Of a stretch of 64,000 nt of DNA, positions 25,863 to 34,010 are shown one piece after another. Source of the DNA: Clostridiales bacterium (GTDB lineage: Bacteria; Bacillota; Clostridia; Lachnospirales; Lachnospiraceae); the NCBI GenBank assembly GCA_018365455.1, contig JAGZJZ010000013.1:62001-126000 (forward strand). The letters run 5' to 3'. Made by a program: the position numbers and the translations under genes. The notes below the pieces were generated by a model, which was not told the DNA's origin, searched no databases, and saw only the letters and a program-made list of their open reading frames with translations. Positions within the stretch are counted from its first letter, which is position 1; each line of letters begins with the position of its first letter.

Positions 25863-27377
25863 ATGAAATATTTGATGGGGATTGACAATGGGGGAACATT
25901 TTCAAAAGCAGCGATCTTTGACCAGGAGGGGAGACAGATTTCCGTAGCAAGCGTCCCCACTGTGACGATTACACCAAAGCCCGGGTATACGGAAAGGGAT
26001 ATGGAGGATCTTTGGGAAGTGAACGCAGCGGCTATCCGGGCAGCGATAGCAAAAAGCGGGATAAATCCCAACGATATAGCCGGCATATCATTTTCGGGGC
26101 ATGGGAAGGGTCTGTATATGGTGGGATACGATGACAGACCATCCTATCATGGAATCCTGTCCACAGATGCCAGAGCCTGGGAGTATGTGGAAAGATGGAA
26201 TCGCGACGGCACAAGGGAAAAGGTATTCGAAAAATCTTACCAGGAAATACTGGCATGCCAGCCGGTGAGTATTCTGGCGTGGTTAAAGGATCATCATCCT
26301 GAGGTGATTGCAAATACGAAGTTTATATTCGCAGTAAAGGACTATATCCGATATCGCCTGACCGGGGAAGCATTTGCAGAACGATCAGACTTTACAGGAG
26401 CAAATCTGGTGAACTTAAGTACCGGAAAATATGACAGAGAACATCTGAAGCTCTTTGGATTAGAAGAAATATATGAAAAGCTGCCCCCACTTCGCGGATC
26501 TGCTGATCTCTGCGGCTGTGTAACGGCAGAGGCAAGTACAAAGACCTCTTTGCCGCAGGGAATTCCCGTTGCTGCAGGCATGTTTGATGTGGATGCCTGC
26601 GGGATTGCTTCCGGGCTGTCAGACGAAGAGCAGATGTGCATGATCGCAGGGACCTGGAGCATCAATGAATTCATTGGAAAAGCTCCGGTAACCAATCAAA
26701 CCGTAGCATTAAACTCCATGTTCTGCATACCGGGATATTATCTGATCGAAGAAAGCAGTCCCACATCTGCAGGGAACATGGAATGGTTTATAAGAAATCT
26801 TCTGAATTTTGAAAAAGAGGAAGCAAAAAAAGAGGGGCAGTCCATTTATGATATCACAAACAAATGGGTGGCTGAGATCAAGCCGGAAGAATCTAACGTG
26901 ATCTTCCTGCCCTTTTTAAATGGTTCCAATGAAGACGCACTGGCAAAGGGAACCTTTGTAGGACTAACCGGATACCACAACAAGAAACACATGCTAAGGG
27001 CTGTGTATGAAGGCATTGTATTTTCCCATCTCACCCATGTGAAAAAATTACTGCAGAACCGTTCCGTACCGGCAAGCATCAGACTGTCCGGCGGCGCGGC
27101 GAACTCAGACGTATGGGTGCAGATCTTCGCAGATGCACTTCAGATTCCGGTTGACGTAATCGAAGACAAAGAACTGGGGGCACAGGGAGCCGCAATGGCA
27201 GCGGGAATAGCAGCGGGAATCTACGCCGATTATCAGGACGCCATCCGCCGCACGGTAACCATCACCAAAACAGTAAAGCCCCGATTAGCGTACAGAAAAA
27301 TATATGAAGAGAAGTACGAGGCGTATCGTGCAGTCATAAAGGGGCTTAGCGGAGCGTGGAAGTATTTTAAAAATTAA
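25863..27377 (+). CDS. lyxK: FGGY-family carbohydrate kinase, L-xylulose-kinase-like
   Basis: 504 residues. The N-terminal phosphate-binding loop is MGIDNGGTFSKAAIFD. YTERDMEDLWEVNAAAIRAAI, GISFSGHGKGLYMVG, SPTSAGNMEWF, FLPFLNGSNEDA, YEGIVFSHLTH and RLSGGAANSDVWVQIFAD follow L-xylulose kinase LyxK of Escherichia coli much more closely than xylulokinase or ribulokinase. It would phosphorylate L-xylulose (or a similar ketose) at C5 using ATP. The next two genes encode L-ribulose-5-phosphate 3-epimerase and 4-epimerase types, exactly the enzymes that follow LyxK. The exact substrate is inferred from similarity and neighbours; 3-keto-gulonate-like sugars are alternatives. Confidence 0.82.
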   Translation: MKYLMGIDNGGTFSKAAIFDQEGRQISVASVPTVTITPKPGYTERDMEDLWEVNAAAIRAAIAKSGINPNDIAGISFSGHGKGLYMVGYDDRPSYHGILSTDARAWEYVERWNRDGTREKVFEKSYQEILACQPVSILAWLKDHHPEVIANTKFIFAVKDYIRYRLTGEAFAERSDFTGANLVNLSTGKYDREHLKLFGLEEIYEKLPPLRGSADLCGCVTAEASTKTSLPQGIPVAAGMFDVDACGIASGLSDEEQMCMIAGTWSINEFIGKAPVTNQTVALNSMFCIPGYYLIEESSPTSAGNMEWFIRNLLNFEKEEAKKEGQSIYDITNKWVAEIKPEESNVIFLPFLNGSNEDALAKGTFVGLTGYHNKKHMLRAVYEGIVFSHLTHVKKLLQNRSVPASIRLSGGAANSDVWVQIFADALQIPVDVIEDKELGAQGAAMAAGIAAGIYADYQDAIRRTVTITKTVKPRLAYRKIYEEKYEAYRAVIKGLSGAWKYFKN

Positions 27378-27414
27378 GGGACTGCTGACAATCCCTACCA
27401 TTTACAGCAGCACC

Positions 27415-27530
27415 AGGTCGAAAGAAAATTATAATAGAAAGGAAGCCACGATGAGATTTTTTCAACCTGTTTTATGTGGCAGTATTGCATATTCATATTA
27501 CGTCTGCAATATGCAATGGGAATAAAAATG
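27415..27530 (+). repeat. Pseudoknot-like repeat element, copy 1 (ends at the start codon of the 3-epimerase gene)
   Basis: Shares a long stretch with 38802-38911. Helix A is AGGTCGAAAGAAAA (27415-27428) with TTTTTTCAACCT (27457-27468). Helix B is GCCAC (27445-27449) with GTGGC (27476-27480). A and B interleave, giving a possible H-type pseudoknot. Helix C is TATTGCA (27483-27489) with TGCAATA (27505-27511), then GCAATGGG and the ATG. It could be a mobile repeat or a cis-acting RNA. Confidence 0.6.
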
Positions 27531-28373
27531 AAAGCATATACCCTTGGATTATACGAAAAAGCAATGCCGTCTGAGCTAACCTGGGAAGAGAAGCTGCAGG
27601 CTGCTAAATCCGCCGGTTTTGATTTCCTGGAAATCAGCATTGATGAAACAGCAGAAAAGCTTGCCAGGCTCGACTGGTCAAAACAGGAGCGGCTGAAGCT
27701 GATTGACACCATGTACGCCGCCGGAATCCCCATCAGAACCATGTGCCTGAGCGGACACCGCAGATATCCCCTTGGCAGCAGTGACCCCGCAATTGCGCGC
27801 CGTGGAATGGAAATCATGGAAAAGGCAATATGTCTGGCTGACGATCTGGGAATCCGGATTATACAATTAGCTGGCTACGACGTATACTATGAACAGTCTA
27901 CCCCGGAAACGGCAGAGCGTTTTGAAAAGAACCTGAAAAAAGCCGTTATGATGGCGGCAAGCCTGGGCATTACATTAGGATTTGAAACAATGGAAACAGA
28001 GTTTATGAATACCGTGGAAAAGGCAATGAATTATGTGAAAAATATAAATTCTACCTATCTGGCGGTGTATCCCGACAGCGGAAATATTAAAAATGCATCG
28101 GTCAGCTACGATACCGATGTACAAAAAGATTTAAGGGCAGGAGCCGGACATATTGCTTCTGTCCACCTAAAAGAGACGGTGCCGGGAAAATTCCGTGAAA
28201 TTCCTTTTGGAACGGGGCATGTAAACTTTGAAGAGATGATTGCTTCCGCCTGGGAAATGGGAGTGCGTAAATTTGTAACAGAATTCTGGTACACGGGAAG
28301 CGTAAACTGGAGAGATGATCTGAAGGATGCCCGCACCAGAATGGGTAAAATATTAGATTCCATGGAGGAGTAA
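27528..28373 (+). CDS. ulaE: L-ribulose-5-phosphate 3-epimerase (UlaE/SgbU type)
   Basis: 281 residues from MKAYTLGLYEKAMP; the upstream frame (an in-frame ATG at 27516 and a longer frame from 27474) runs through the repeat element. A xylose-isomerase-like TIM barrel. Likely metal ligands lie in LGFETMET, the Asp of AVYPDSGN, the His of SVHLKET and the Glu of KFVTEFW. IRIIQLAGYDVYYE and the GHVNFEEMI segment match UlaE/SgbU. It converts L-xylulose-5-P to L-ribulose-5-P, linking the LyxK-like kinase to the 4-epimerase, whose ATG follows 1 bp after its stop. No canonical AGGAGG is found at the start. Confidence 0.88.
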   Translation: MKAYTLGLYEKAMPSELTWEEKLQAAKSAGFDFLEISIDETAEKLARLDWSKQERLKLIDTMYAAGIPIRTMCLSGHRRYPLGSSDPAIARRGMEIMEKAICLADDLGIRIIQLAGYDVYYEQSTPETAERFEKNLKKAVMMAASLGITLGFETMETEFMNTVEKAMNYVKNINSTYLAVYPDSGNIKNASVSYDTDVQKDLRAGAGHIASVHLKETVPGKFREIPFGTGHVNFEEMIASAWEMGVRKFVTEFWYTGSVNWRDDLKDARTRMGKILDSMEE

Positions 28374-28374
28374 T

Positions 28375-29061
28375 ATGTTAGAAGAATTAAAACGGCTGGT
28401 ATATGAGGCTAATATGGAGCTGCCTGCCAGAGGATTAATCACCTATACCTGGGGAAATGTAAGCGGAATAGACCGGGAAAAGGGCCTGTTTGTAATAAAG
28501 CCCTCCGGTGTGGACTATGAGAATCTTCATCCGGAGGATATGGTGGTAATGGATCTGAATGGAAATAAGGTGGAAGGGGAATTGAAACCATCATCCGATA
28601 CACCCACCCATCTGGAATTATATAAGGCTTTTCCGGAAATAGGCGGGGTGGTACATACCCATTCCCCATGGGCGGCATCCTGGGCACAGGCGGGCAGAAG
28701 CATACCTTGTTACGGGACTACCCATGCAGACTATTTTTATGGAGAGATTCCCTGTGCAAGAAATCTTACCCCAGAAGAAATTGAAACGGGCTATGAGACA
28801 AATACCGGAAAAGTCATTATTGAAACCTTTACGGAGAAGAATCCTTCTTACGTCCCGGGAGTGCTCTGCGCAAATCATGGACCCTTTACCTGGGGAAAGG
28901 ATGCAAAGGAAGCAGTTCACAATGCAGTAGTATTAGAAGAGGTAGCCAAAATGGCGTGCCGTACCGAAATGCTCAGATCAGGCGTCCAGGAAGCACCACA
29001 GGTAATCCGGGATAAACATTTCATGCGTAAACATGGACCAAATGCATACTATGGACAATAA
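28375..29061 (+). CDS. L-ribulose-5-phosphate 4-epimerase (AraD/UlaF type)
   Basis: 228 residues, the normal length. A class II aldolase fold with zinc ligands in VVHTHSPWAASWAQ (two His) and ANHGPFTWG (third His), the phosphate-binding TWGNVSG and KPSGVDY segments, and TTHADYFYGEIPCAR near the active site. It converts L-ribulose-5-P to D-xylulose-5-P, which enters the pentose phosphate route. It abuts the 3-epimerase gene, so the two are translated together. AraD, UlaF and SgbE cannot be separated by eye; the context favours a UlaF-like role. Confidence 0.93.
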   Translation: MLEELKRLVYEANMELPARGLITYTWGNVSGIDREKGLFVIKPSGVDYENLHPEDMVVMDLNGNKVEGELKPSSDTPTHLELYKAFPEIGGVVHTHSPWAASWAQAGRSIPCYGTTHADYFYGEIPCARNLTPEEIETGYETNTGKVIIETFTEKNPSYVPGVLCANHGPFTWGKDAKEAVHNAVVLEEVAKMACRTEMLRSGVQEAPQVIRDKHFMRKHGPNAYYGQ

Positions 29062-29079
29062 AATGTGAAAGGGGATAAA

Positions 29080-30135
29080 ATGGAGAAAAAAATAGAACAA
29101 CATTTTCAGGCTGCTGATTCAGGCGGTACCGACGATAGAGCCATATGCAAGGAGCCAAGAATGAAAATGGCGATACTGGGAGCCGGGCAGATTGCCCATA
29201 AAATGGCAGCTACCATTACGAAAATGGAAACAGTAGAAGCTTATGCAGTGGCAGCCCGGGACGAAAAACGTGCACAGGATTTTAGGGCCCAATATGGATT
29301 TACCAAAGCCTGCGGTTCCTATGAGGAAATGCTTTCCGACGAAGAGATAGATCTGGTATATATAGCAACACCCCATTCTCATCATTATGCACATATCAAA
29401 ATGTGCCTGGAGCATCACAAACATGTCCTCTGTGAAAAATCCTTTACCGTTAACGCCAGACAGGCAAGAGAAGTCCTGCAAATGGCAGAAGAGAAAGGGC
29501 TTCTTCTGACAGAGGCAATCTGGACAAGATATATGCCCTCCCGGAAAATAGTAAATGATATCATAGACAGCGGAGTGATTGGAACAGTTACTTCCCTGAC
29601 AGGCAATCTGGGCTATTCCCTGGGAAATGTCACCAGGATGGTGGAACCATCCCTGGCTGGCGGGGCGTTACTGGATGTGGGAGTCTATCTGGTAAACTTC
29701 GCAATGATGGTGTTTGGAAATAAAATCAGCAAAGTTTCCTCCAGTGCAGTCATGTCCAAAAAAGGGGTTGATTATACGGACAGCATCACCATGGTATTTG
29801 AGAACGGGGAAATGGCTGTAATGCATAGCAGTATGCTAGGTGCGCTGAACCGCAGGGCAAATATCTTCGGTGACAAAGGCTATATAGAGATCACAAATGT
29901 AAATAACATCGAGAAAATCAAAGTCTTCGACGAGAATTACAAAGAAGTGGCTGCATACACGCCGCCTGTGCAGATTACAGGATATGAATATGAAGTAGAA
30001 GCGTGCCGCAGGGCGATAAAAGCCGGTAATACCCAGTGCAGTGAGATGCCCCATGAAGAAACCATCCGGGTGCTGGAGATTATGGATGATATGCGGCGGT
30101 CCTGGGGGTATGAGATTCCAGGGGAGAATTTATAA
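29080..30135 (+). CDS. Gfo/Idh/MocA-family NAD(P)-dependent oxidoreductase
   Basis: 351 residues from the ATG at 29080 (5 nt after GAAAGGGG); a GTG at 29065 is less likely. The Rossmann motif MAILGAGQIAHKM begins only at residue ~29, so about 25 N-terminal residues (rich in charged residues, with EQHFQAADSGGTDD) are unusual. YIATPHSHHYAHIKMCLEHHKHVLCEKSF holds the conserved EK(P/S) motif with the catalytic lysine. It probably oxidises or reduces a sugar or polyol, perhaps feeding a ketose into the LyxK branch. The substrate is unknown. It is the last gene of the operon and is followed by a strong terminator. Confidence 0.85.
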   Translation: MEKKIEQHFQAADSGGTDDRAICKEPRMKMAILGAGQIAHKMAATITKMETVEAYAVAARDEKRAQDFRAQYGFTKACGSYEEMLSDEEIDLVYIATPHSHHYAHIKMCLEHHKHVLCEKSFTVNARQAREVLQMAEEKGLLLTEAIWTRYMPSRKIVNDIIDSGVIGTVTSLTGNLGYSLGNVTRMVEPSLAGGALLDVGVYLVNFAMMVFGNKISKVSSSAVMSKKGVDYTDSITMVFENGEMAVMHSSMLGALNRRANIFGDKGYIEITNVNNIEKIKVFDENYKEVAAYTPPVQITGYEYEVEACRRAIKAGNTQCSEMPHEETIRVLEIMDDMRRSWGYEIPGENL

Positions 30136-30145
30136 GGAAATGGGA

Positions 30146-30171
30146 GGGACTGTCAATGGCAGTCCCTTTTT
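30146..30171 (+). terminator. Terminator of the sugar operon
   Basis: GGGACTG (30146-30152) / CAGTCCC (30160-30166) with a 7-nt loop followed by TTTTT. Confidence 0.9.
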
Positions 30172-30208
30172 AGCAAAAGAATAATTTACTAAAAATCAAA
30201 ATGTTCTT

Positions 30209-30550
30209 TTATTGTGATTTCCATATTTTTAAAATTTTAATCATTTTTTTGCGCTCATCAGGAGAGAAGGTATGAAAAATATGTAATAGTTCTTTGTCTG
30301 TCTGCTGATCCTCATTTAATTGAGACGGAGAAGTCTTTCCGGCATCCAGCAGAGAATCCACAGATACATTACATAGAGCAGCATAATAGAGTAAAGTGCG
30401 CAGGTTTAGTTTCGTGCGGTTATTTTCTACATTACTGACAAAAGAAACTGTACATCCTAAATCTCCAGCAATTTTTTCCTGTGTGACGCCTTGTTCTATT
30501 CTTAAATGTTTCATTTTTAGTCCAATTTTAGAAAAATCTAAATCGTTCAA
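30209..30550 (-). CDS. XRE-family transcriptional regulator
   Basis: About 113 residues. The HTH_3 domain reads LKMKHLRIEQGVTQEKIAGDLGCTVSFVSNVENNRTKLNLRTLL, the standard Cro/CI-type helix-turn-helix. The C-terminal half is charged and ends DERKKMIKILKIWKS. The preferred start is the TTG at 30550, 6 nt from GGAG; the TTG at 30565 would place that GGAG inside the coding region. It is divergent from the AbiE toxin-antitoxin genes, with a perfect 28-bp palindrome between, so it may control that pair, itself, or both. AT-rich composition like the AbiE genes suggests the block was acquired together. Confidence 0.85.
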   Translation of the reverse strand: MNDLDFSKIGLKMKHLRIEQGVTQEKIAGDLGCTVSFVSNVENNRTKLNLRTLLYYAALCNVSVDSLLDAGKTSPSQLNEDQQTDKELLHIFHTFSPDERKKMIKILKIWKSQ

Positions 30551-30630
30551 AATAATCTCCTTCAAAATATTTTTTTATATTTACATTTTATAATAAATAA
30601 ATATTGAAAACAATAGTAAAGTATAGTATA

Positions 30631-30658
30631 ATTTTATATACTAATTAGTATATAAAAT
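30631..30658. promoter_or_regulatory. Perfect 28-bp palindrome between XRE regulator and AbiE operon
   Basis: The sequence around CTAATTAG at 30641-30648 is self-complementary over 28 bp (30631-30658; arms ATTTTATATACTAA / TTAGTATATAAAAT). It sits 80 bp upstream of the XRE start and 63 bp upstream of the abiE -35. AbiEi antitoxins are known to repress by binding inverted repeats at their promoter; an XRE operator is equally possible. Confidence 0.75.
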
Positions 30659-30720
30659 AAAATTTTGAAAACAAGAAATTATAGAATAATATATTTTTAT
30701 CAATATATCAAATTAAAATT

Positions 30721-30749
30721 TTTACATTAGTGCAACAATATGTTATAAC
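30721..30749 (+). promoter_or_regulatory. Promoter of the AbiE operon
   Basis: -35 TTTACA (30721-30726) and -10 TATAAC (30744-30749), 17-bp spacer. The ribosome site AAAGGTGG and the ATG at 30779 follow. Confidence 0.75.
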
Positions 30750-30778
30750 TGTAGCACGAGAGTAAAAGGTGGTATGCT

Positions 30779-31375
30779 ATGAATTATTATGAAAAGGTAA
30801 AAAAACTATTTAAAGAAAAGAATGATGTTTTGACAACAAAAGAAATAGAGGCATCAGGAATACCAAGACAGGTGTTACCTAAATTATTGGAAAAGGGATT
30901 ATTGGAGAAAGCGGGTTTTGGAATTTATATCTCTTCAGAAGTTTATTTGGATGAAATGTATTGTATTCAAATGAGATCTAAAAATATAGTATTTTCAAAT
31001 GAGACTGCATTGTATATGCATGACTTAACAGATAGAGATCCGATGATGTATACGGTAACAGTGCCCAGAGGTTATGGAACTGGAAGACTTAGGAGTTCAG
31101 GAATTTCGGTAGTTACTGTTATGCCGGAAATGTTTGGAATAGGTATTATTAGCGGTAGGACAATATATGGAAGAGAGATCTCAGTTTATGACCGGGAACG
31201 TACTATTTGCGATATTGTCAAAGCTAAGGGGAAAATGGACAAAGATATGTACTACAGCGCATTGAAGACATATGCCGCAAGCAAGGAGAAAGACATTCTC
31301 CAATTAATGGAATATGCAAATAAAATGAGCTTATATAAGAAAGTACGGACGGAATTGGAGGGATTTTTGGTATGA
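30779..31375 (+). CDS. AbiEi-type antitoxin (type IV toxin-antitoxin)
   Basis: 198 residues. The N-terminal winged helix (LTTKEIEASGIPRQVLPKLLEKGLLEKAGFGIYI) and the AbiEi core (NETALYMHDLTDRDPMMYTVTVPRGY, ISVYDRERTICDIVK) are clear. In known AbiE systems this protein neutralises the AbiEii nucleotidyltransferase and represses its own promoter, and the system aborts phage infection. Its last codons overlap the toxin gene by 4 bp (ATGA), giving coupled translation. Confidence 0.92.
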   Translation: MNYYEKVKKLFKEKNDVLTTKEIEASGIPRQVLPKLLEKGLLEKAGFGIYISSEVYLDEMYCIQMRSKNIVFSNETALYMHDLTDRDPMMYTVTVPRGYGTGRLRSSGISVVTVMPEMFGIGIISGRTIYGREISVYDRERTICDIVKAKGKMDKDMYYSALKTYAASKEKDILQLMEYANKMSLYKKVRTELEGFLV

Positions 31376-32232
31376 CTTCGAGGCAGATAAAAGATCTTCT
31401 AAATGGGATGTCAAAGAAAACTGGCATCAATGCTCAGATTTTACAACGTAATTACATGATGGAGCGATTATTGGAACGCATATCCCTTTCAAAATATAAG
31501 AATAATTTTATTCTGAAAGGCGGCATGCTGGTGGCAGCCATGATTGGTATAAATGCCAGATCTACCATGGATTTGGACACATCCGTTAAGAATATACAAT
31601 TATCTCTTAATAATATTAAAGTAATCTTTGCTGAGCTGGCAAGTATGAATATCGGTGACGGTGTTATAATGATTATCAAAAGTATCAGTGAAATTCGGGA
31701 AGAATTTGATTACATGTGTTTTCGCATAAGTCTGCAGGGTATGGTGAATGAGACTGTTATTCCAATGAAAGTTGATATTTCTACAGGAGATATGATTACT
31801 CCGCATGAAGTGAAATACACCTATAAGTTAATACTGGATGACAGAGACATTGAGATTTGGGCATATAATTTAGAAACTGTTTTAGCAGAAAAAATGGAAA
31901 CCATTCTAACAAGAAATATTTTGAATACGCGGATGAGGGATTTTTATGATGTTTCCATACTTTACATGTTAAAGTATCAGGAATTAGATATGAATATGTT
32001 ACGAACCGCTATCAGACGAACGTCTCTGAAGCGTAACAGTCTTGAGGCGGTAAGAAATTATAATAAAATTCTGGATAATATCATGAATGATGCGGAAATG
32101 CAGAGATTATGGATAAAGTTTCAGGAAAAGTATACATATGCGTCGGAGTTGAACTGGGCAGATGTTATTGCAACCATAGTTAAGTTATTTAATGAACTAC
32201 AATTAATAAAATGCAGGAACCACACAGCATAA
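31372..32232 (+). CDS. AbiEii-type nucleotidyltransferase toxin
   Basis: 286 residues. The nucleotidyltransferase fold is marked by FILKGGMLVAAMIG, the catalytic pair in ARSTMDLDTSV (DxD), a third acidic strand MKVDISTGD and the family lysine motif ETVLAEKMETIL. MRDFYDVSILY is the AbiEii hallmark near the C-terminal helical domain. Known members (MenT-like) transfer nucleotides to tRNA acceptor ends and stop growth; this is family knowledge. Coupled to the antitoxin by a 4-bp overlap. Both genes are more AT-rich than neighbours, consistent with a mobile defence island. Confidence 0.92.
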   Translation: MTSRQIKDLLNGMSKKTGINAQILQRNYMMERLLERISLSKYKNNFILKGGMLVAAMIGINARSTMDLDTSVKNIQLSLNNIKVIFAELASMNIGDGVIMIIKSISEIREEFDYMCFRISLQGMVNETVIPMKVDISTGDMITPHEVKYTYKLILDDRDIEIWAYNLETVLAEKMETILTRNILNTRMRDFYDVSILYMLKYQELDMNMLRTAIRRTSLKRNSLEAVRNYNKILDNIMNDAEMQRLWIKFQEKYTYASELNWADVIATIVKLFNELQLIKCRNHTA

Positions 32233-32309
32233 CCCCATGGTCCCCGCATCCCAGCTATCAACACATCTAATTAATATAATAAATCTACTAAATAAAATTC
32301 ATTATCTAT

Positions 32310-34010
32310 TTAATCTAATTCATCAATTCTCCTTGCTCCATAAGAATAGACCTCATTTCGAATCACAAATAACAAAATCCCCATAACAATGCAGAAGAAC
32401 AGAGCAATTAAAATAGAAGGAAGTCCAAGGAAACTATAAAGGGCAAACGCACCTCCTGCAATTGCGAAACCGACAATCCATACAGCAAACAACAGAATCG
32501 TTGCAGTAAAGTTCTGCTTCACGGCTGCCTGTTCACTTTCCCAGATGAGTTTCGGGTTTGTAAGATCAGCCCACAGTGCAGCATAGTTTATCAAAAGCAG
32601 TGTAAGTACGGTGATCACGGGGCAGAAAATAATCACAAGGAAGTTTGCATTCAGGAAAATCATGCCCAGTACTGTACAGATCAGGGTGTAAGGCATTGTA
32701 GCTGCCAGGCAGACCAAAAATCCGTTCAGAATCTTACCGCGAAGTTGATCCCGGTATGACATGGGGATATACTTCATGAAAATGTATCCCTGTCCTTCCC
32801 TAGAGATACAGGTGCTGGTTACCATGCAGGAGCCACCGATAAAGATTGGAAGCACGAAAGAAAGCAGAAGTAAAAGTGCGGTAACGGTACTTCCAGCGGT
32901 AGTCTGGATCTGGGTAAGCAGTGGTGCGAGATCCACTTTCGAGCCGGTCAGTGAAATGATGATGGGAATCCCGATCAAAAGCGGGAAAATAATTGGTGTC
33001 ATCAGGCAGTTCATAAAATATACCGGTGTGCGAAAAAGCAGTTTGAACTCTTTTAAGGCATAGGCTTTAATTGGTCCTTTGCTGCGGCTGTAGGACTCTT
33101 TTTCGGTCTGGGACATTTTATGGCGCTTAGAGGTCACTTCCTGCATTCCCATAACTCCGCCCAGGTAAATTCTGTCCGCAATAAATAAGAAGAGGATCAG
33201 GAATAACGCCGCAAGTAAAAGAAACAGCAGCATGGACAGGATGCTGGAATGAACCAATGCATTACCGGCAAATGTCAGATTCGGAAATATAATATTCAAC
33301 TTACTAAGAAGGTTCTTGTTGGCAAGTACCAGATTTGCCATTTCAGCTGCATCCGGTGTACGGTTTACCATCATGCTGGCACCGCAGATAATAATGATCA
33401 TCAAAAAGGAACAGACAGTGCTGATCATCTCTTTATTCTTGATATTCTTAAAAATCCGCATCATCAGTATTGCGATCAGTGATGCGTAAATCAGTGGAAT
33501 TACAGGAAGTACCAGTACAATCAGGATCATAAACACCCAGAACAGCACGCCACCCTGTGCCTCAATGCCATACCCCAGAAATGGAGGCAGGATAAAAAGG
33601 GCAATAATCAGGTATTCATAAATTAGTACAGCTGTAAATTTTGCACCAATAATTTGCCAGGGCTTTAGAGGAAGGGGCAGCAGCGTCTCCAGGTCAGAAG
33701 ACAGGAAGAACACCGATACCACATAGGGCAGGGCAAATACAAGTACGGTAAACGAAGCTGCATAGCAAAGCAGCTGAACCGGAGTTTCCGGCATATTTAA
33801 CTGTGCAAAAGTCTGGTAAAAAGTCCGTCCAAAAGCGAATAAAGTACCGGCCAGAGGAAGTAAACAAACCACAAGTACGAATACAAGCAACAGTTGTCGA
33901 TTACCTCCAGCAGACCGTTTCTTATTTTGACTGCCGCCATTTTTGGTGACAGGAGTCATTCCCAGGCCGCTTTTGATCAGGATCTTCGTGAGTATAAAAA
34001 ATTTATGCAT
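32310..34010 (-). CDS. ABC-2-like exporter permease
   Basis: 566 residues with about 12 hydrophobic segments, beginning RQLLLVFVLVVCLLPLAGTLFAFG and ending ILIALFFCIVMGILLFVIRNEV. It matches a group of large permeases paired with a single-domain ATPase in Firmicutes. The DLETLLPLPLKPWQIIGAKF segment is a characteristic cytosolic loop. It overlaps the ATPase gene by 8 bp, so the two are one unit. The transported substrate is unknown. Confidence 0.85.
   Translation of the reverse strand: MHKFFILTKILIKSGLGMTPVTKNGGSQNKKRSAGGNRQLLLVFVLVVCLLPLAGTLFAFGRTFYQTFAQLNMPETPVQLLCYAASFTVLVFALPYVVSVFFLSSDLETLLPLPLKPWQIIGAKFTAVLIYEYLIIALFILPPFLGYGIEAQGGVLFWVFMILIVLVLPVIPLIYASLIAILMMRIFKNIKNKEMISTVCSFLMIIIICGASMMVNRTPDAAEMANLVLANKNLLSKLNIIFPNLTFAGNALVHSSILSMLLFLLLAALFLILFLFIADRIYLGGVMGMQEVTSKRHKMSQTEKESYSRSKGPIKAYALKEFKLLFRTPVYFMNCLMTPIIFPLLIGIPIIISLTGSKVDLAPLLTQIQTTAGSTVTALLLLLSFVLPIFIGGSCMVTSTCISREGQGYIFMKYIPMSYRDQLRGKILNGFLVCLAATMPYTLICTVLGMIFLNANFLVIIFCPVITVLTLLLINYAALWADLTNPKLIWESEQAAVKQNFTATILLFAVWIVGFAIAGGAFALYSFLGLPSILIALFFCIVMGILLFVIRNEVYSYGARRIDELD

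Noticed and set aside
27379..27414. CTGCTG/CAGCAG hairpin after the kinase gene as operon terminator
   Set aside because: Only a 6-bp stem with a long loop and no T-run; the operon appears to continue into the epimerase genes.
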